14,949 bases of DNA from ANME-2 cluster archaeon (GTDB lineage: Archaea; Halobacteriota; Methanosarcinia; Methanosarcinales; Methanogasteraceae), in contig PIXW01000041.1 in NCBI GenBank assembly GCA_003601535.1, forward strand, positions 1 to 14,949, read 5' to 3'. Shown here one piece after another: positions 13,353 to 14,949 of the stretch. Position numbers and translations under genes: made by a program. Every line of letters starts with the position of its first letter. Position 1 is the first letter of the stretch. The notes beneath the pieces were generated by a model, which saw only the letters and a list, made by a program, of their open reading frames with translations, did not search any database and was not told the origin of the DNA.

Positions 13353-14798
13353 ATGGAGAACGCAAGGATATTGATTGTTGAAGATGAAGCCGTTGTGGCT
13401 GAAAATCTGGAGATGACACTCACCGATACTGGTTATGAGGTGGTTGGACGCGCTGCCAGTGCAGATGATGCGGTAAATGCTGCAATTGAACTTAAGCCTG
13501 ATCTGATATTGATGGATATCGTCCTCATTGGGCATAAAAACGGCATAGATGCATCCCGCGAAATAAAAGAGAAGATAGACATCCCTACTATATTTTTGAC
13601 TGCATATTCCGATCTTGATCTGGTAGATCGTGCCAAGAGCACCGAGCCTTATGCGTATATTATTAAGCCGTTTCAGGAGAGGCAGCTCTTCGCATCCATC
13701 GAGATGACTCTGTACAAGAGCCGGATGGCGAGGAAGCTAAAAGAGAGCGAAGCAAAGTTCAGAGACCTAACTGAGCTATTACCGCAAACCGTCTTCGAAA
13801 CAGATGAAAAGGGCAATCTCACATTTGCCAACCGTGCCGGATTTGACTATTTCGGCTATACTCAGGATGATTTTGACAGGGGCTTGACCGCCCTTCAGAT
13901 GATGTCTCCGGAAGATCGAGATAGGGCTGAAGAAAATATTGGCAGGGTCATGAAGGGAGAACAGCTGGATGGTGTGGAATACACGGCACAGAGAAAAGAC
14001 GGCAGCACATTCCCTTGTATTATCTATACCACCCCTATTATCCGTGAAAACAAACCGGTTGGCATGAGGGGCGTTATTGCAGACATCACCAAACGCAAAG
14101 CTGCAGAGAAGCGCATCGAGGAGGAATATCGCCGTGCGGAATTTCATATCGATCTCATGGGTCACGATATCAACAACATGAATCAGGTCACGATAGGATA
14201 TCTTGATATGCTGCTCCAGGCGCCGGATTTCCCGGATAAGTTCAGGAAAGGTGTAGAGACCGCTCTTAACCATGTCAAGAAAAGCGCTGACATTATATAC
14301 AACGTGAAAATGCTCTCGATGATTCGGTCAGGCGAGACCAAACTGAGGAAGATCGATATATATCCTGCTTATAGGAGCGCTCTCAAAGCCGTAGAGTCAT
14401 CACCAAGAGAGATCAGGATCAACTCAAACATAACCGAAGGCAGATATTTCATCAGCGGCAACGCGTTCCTCTTTGACGCATTCCTGAATCTTCTGAACAA
14501 TGCTGTCAAGTTCGATCAACATGAGATCGTTGAAATCGATGTGGATATCAGTTCGTCGGATGATAACTGGAGAATCGAGTTCAAAGATCGGGGGCGTGGT
14601 ATCAGCGATGATTATAAGAAGATCATATTCAACCGCATGGAACGGGCTGGCGAGAGCGCACAGGGTTCCGGACTCGGGCTCACGATCGTGAAGTATATCG
14701 TCGAGAGTTATGGCGGAAGCATCTCTGTGGAGGATCGGGTCAAGGGTGACCGGACGCAAGGCAGCAACTTCATTGTACTGCTTCCAAAGGGGGGCTAA
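13353..14798 (+). CDS. Hybrid REC-PAS histidine kinase, cytoplasmic
   Basis: 481 residues from ATG 13353. An in-frame ATG at 13338 would add five residues inside the upstream gene. The receiver domain (1-120) has acidic Glu10 and Asp11, phospho-acceptor Asp55 (LILMDIVL), Thr83 (FLTAY) and Lys105 (IIKPF), all intact. A PAS domain follows (about 135-250; LPQTVFETDEKGNLTFANRA, ending RGVIADITKRKAAE). The H-box LMGHDINNMNQVTIGYLDML places His at 271. The ATPase has the N-box LNLLNNAVKF (around 379-383), KDRGRGIS (Asp412) and GSGLGLTIVKYIVE (438-451). No membrane segment is present. Because the receiver comes first, it probably takes phosphate or docks with the upstream membrane kinase, and its own kinase core may pass phosphate to the regulator starting at 14801. 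The H-box with HDINN is of a type frequent in methanogen kinases. Confidence 0.92.
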   Translation: MENARILIVEDEAVVAENLEMTLTDTGYEVVGRAASADDAVNAAIELKPDLILMDIVLIGHKNGIDASREIKEKIDIPTIFLTAYSDLDLVDRAKSTEPYAYIIKPFQERQLFASIEMTLYKSRMARKLKESEAKFRDLTELLPQTVFETDEKGNLTFANRAGFDYFGYTQDDFDRGLTALQMMSPEDRDRAEENIGRVMKGEQLDGVEYTAQRKDGSTFPCIIYTTPIIRENKPVGMRGVIADITKRKAAEKRIEEEYRRAEFHIDLMGHDINNMNQVTIGYLDMLLQAPDFPDKFRKGVETALNHVKKSADIIYNVKMLSMIRSGETKLRKIDIYPAYRSALKAVESSPREIRINSNITEGRYFISGNAFLFDAFLNLLNNAVKFDQHEIVEIDVDISSSDDNWRIEFKDRGRGISDDYKKIIFNRMERAGESAQGSGLGLTIVKYIVESYGGSISVEDRVKGDRTQGSNFIVLLPKGG

Positions 14799-14800
14799 CC

Positions 14801-14949
14801 ATGGCAACGATATTCATCGTGGATGATGAACCAACGCTTCACGAACTCTATGGTGACATTCTCGAGATCGGCGGACATGAAATCGTTGCGAATGCGTATG
14901 ACGGCGATGAGGCGGTTGAAATATTCAAACGTATGAGTGAACCTCCTGA
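14801..14949 (+). CDS. Response regulator receiver protein, 3' end beyond window
   Basis: Only 49 codons are visible: MATIFIVDDEPTLHELYGDI, then EIGGHEIVANAYDGDEAVEIF and KRMSEPP. This is the first strand with acidic Asp8/Asp9, helix 1 and strand 2 of a receiver domain. The phospho-acceptor Asp would follow just past the edge. The ATG lies two bases after the hybrid-kinase stop, and the run of G at 14788-14794 acts as ribosome site inside the previous gene, so the genes are probably coupled in translation. It is the likely output or shuttle of the phosphorelay. Whether an output domain follows cannot be seen. Confidence 0.88.
   Translation, partial: MATIFIVDDEPTLHELYGDILEIGGHEIVANAYDGDEAVEIFKRMSEPP

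Overview
The window looks like chromosomal DNA of an anaerobic euryarchaeon, most likely a methanogen or an ANME/Syntrophoarchaeum-type relative. Archaea-specific genes support this: the tRNA C56 methyltransferase Trm56, a NurA-family nuclease, the ACT-domain protein that usually accompanies homoserine dehydrogenase, an archaeal-type Thi4, a PGF-CTERM-like exported protein, and a tRNA gene without encoded CCA. Several genes also have an A/T-rich TATA-like element about 27-28 bases before the start codon, as expected for archaeal leaderless transcripts. The genus cannot be fixed from sequence reading alone.

Left part (1-8189), mostly housekeeping genes in short units on both strands. A DUF169 protein runs off the left edge on the minus strand and is divergent from an unrecognised 426-residue coiled-coil protein. 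Next is a minus-strand pair, tRNA-Ser(CGA) and trm56, only 16 bases apart. A short exported protein with one Ig-like domain is divergent from the tRNA. It ends 3 bases from the end of gatB (minus strand), the B subunit of tRNA amidotransferase. Divergent from gatB is an extended-SDR nucleotide-sugar epimerase/dehydratase, convergent with a NurA nuclease. The NurA gene is the second gene of an ACT-nurA pair on the minus strand, and upstream of that pair lies the Thi4 thiazole synthase.

Right part (8319-14949), a plus-strand run. It opens with a lipoprotein cyclophilin, followed after 8 bases by a signalling cassette. The cassette holds the decapitated start of a response regulator, a 724-residue protein made only of PAS domains, a membrane dCache-HAMP-PAS histidine kinase with a HisKA_2-type H-box, a cytoplasmic REC-PAS-histidine kinase hybrid, and the start of a single-domain response regulator cut by the right edge. 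The last four overlap or nearly touch, so they are probably one operon. A plausible model is an environmental/redox phosphorelay: the membrane kinase senses outside, and the Cys/His-rich PAS protein senses inside.

The most notable points are three. First, a junction at about 8935-8950 joins a response-regulator start, out of frame, to the second half of a PAS domain, which looks like a deletion scar. Second, a repeated Cys-x4-His...Cys-x2-Cys signature occurs in four of the five intact PAS domains of that protein. Third, a 23-base perfect direct repeat is spaced exactly one PAS module apart. No CRISPR array, insertion sequence or phage gene was seen. No gap above 300 bases lacks a gene.
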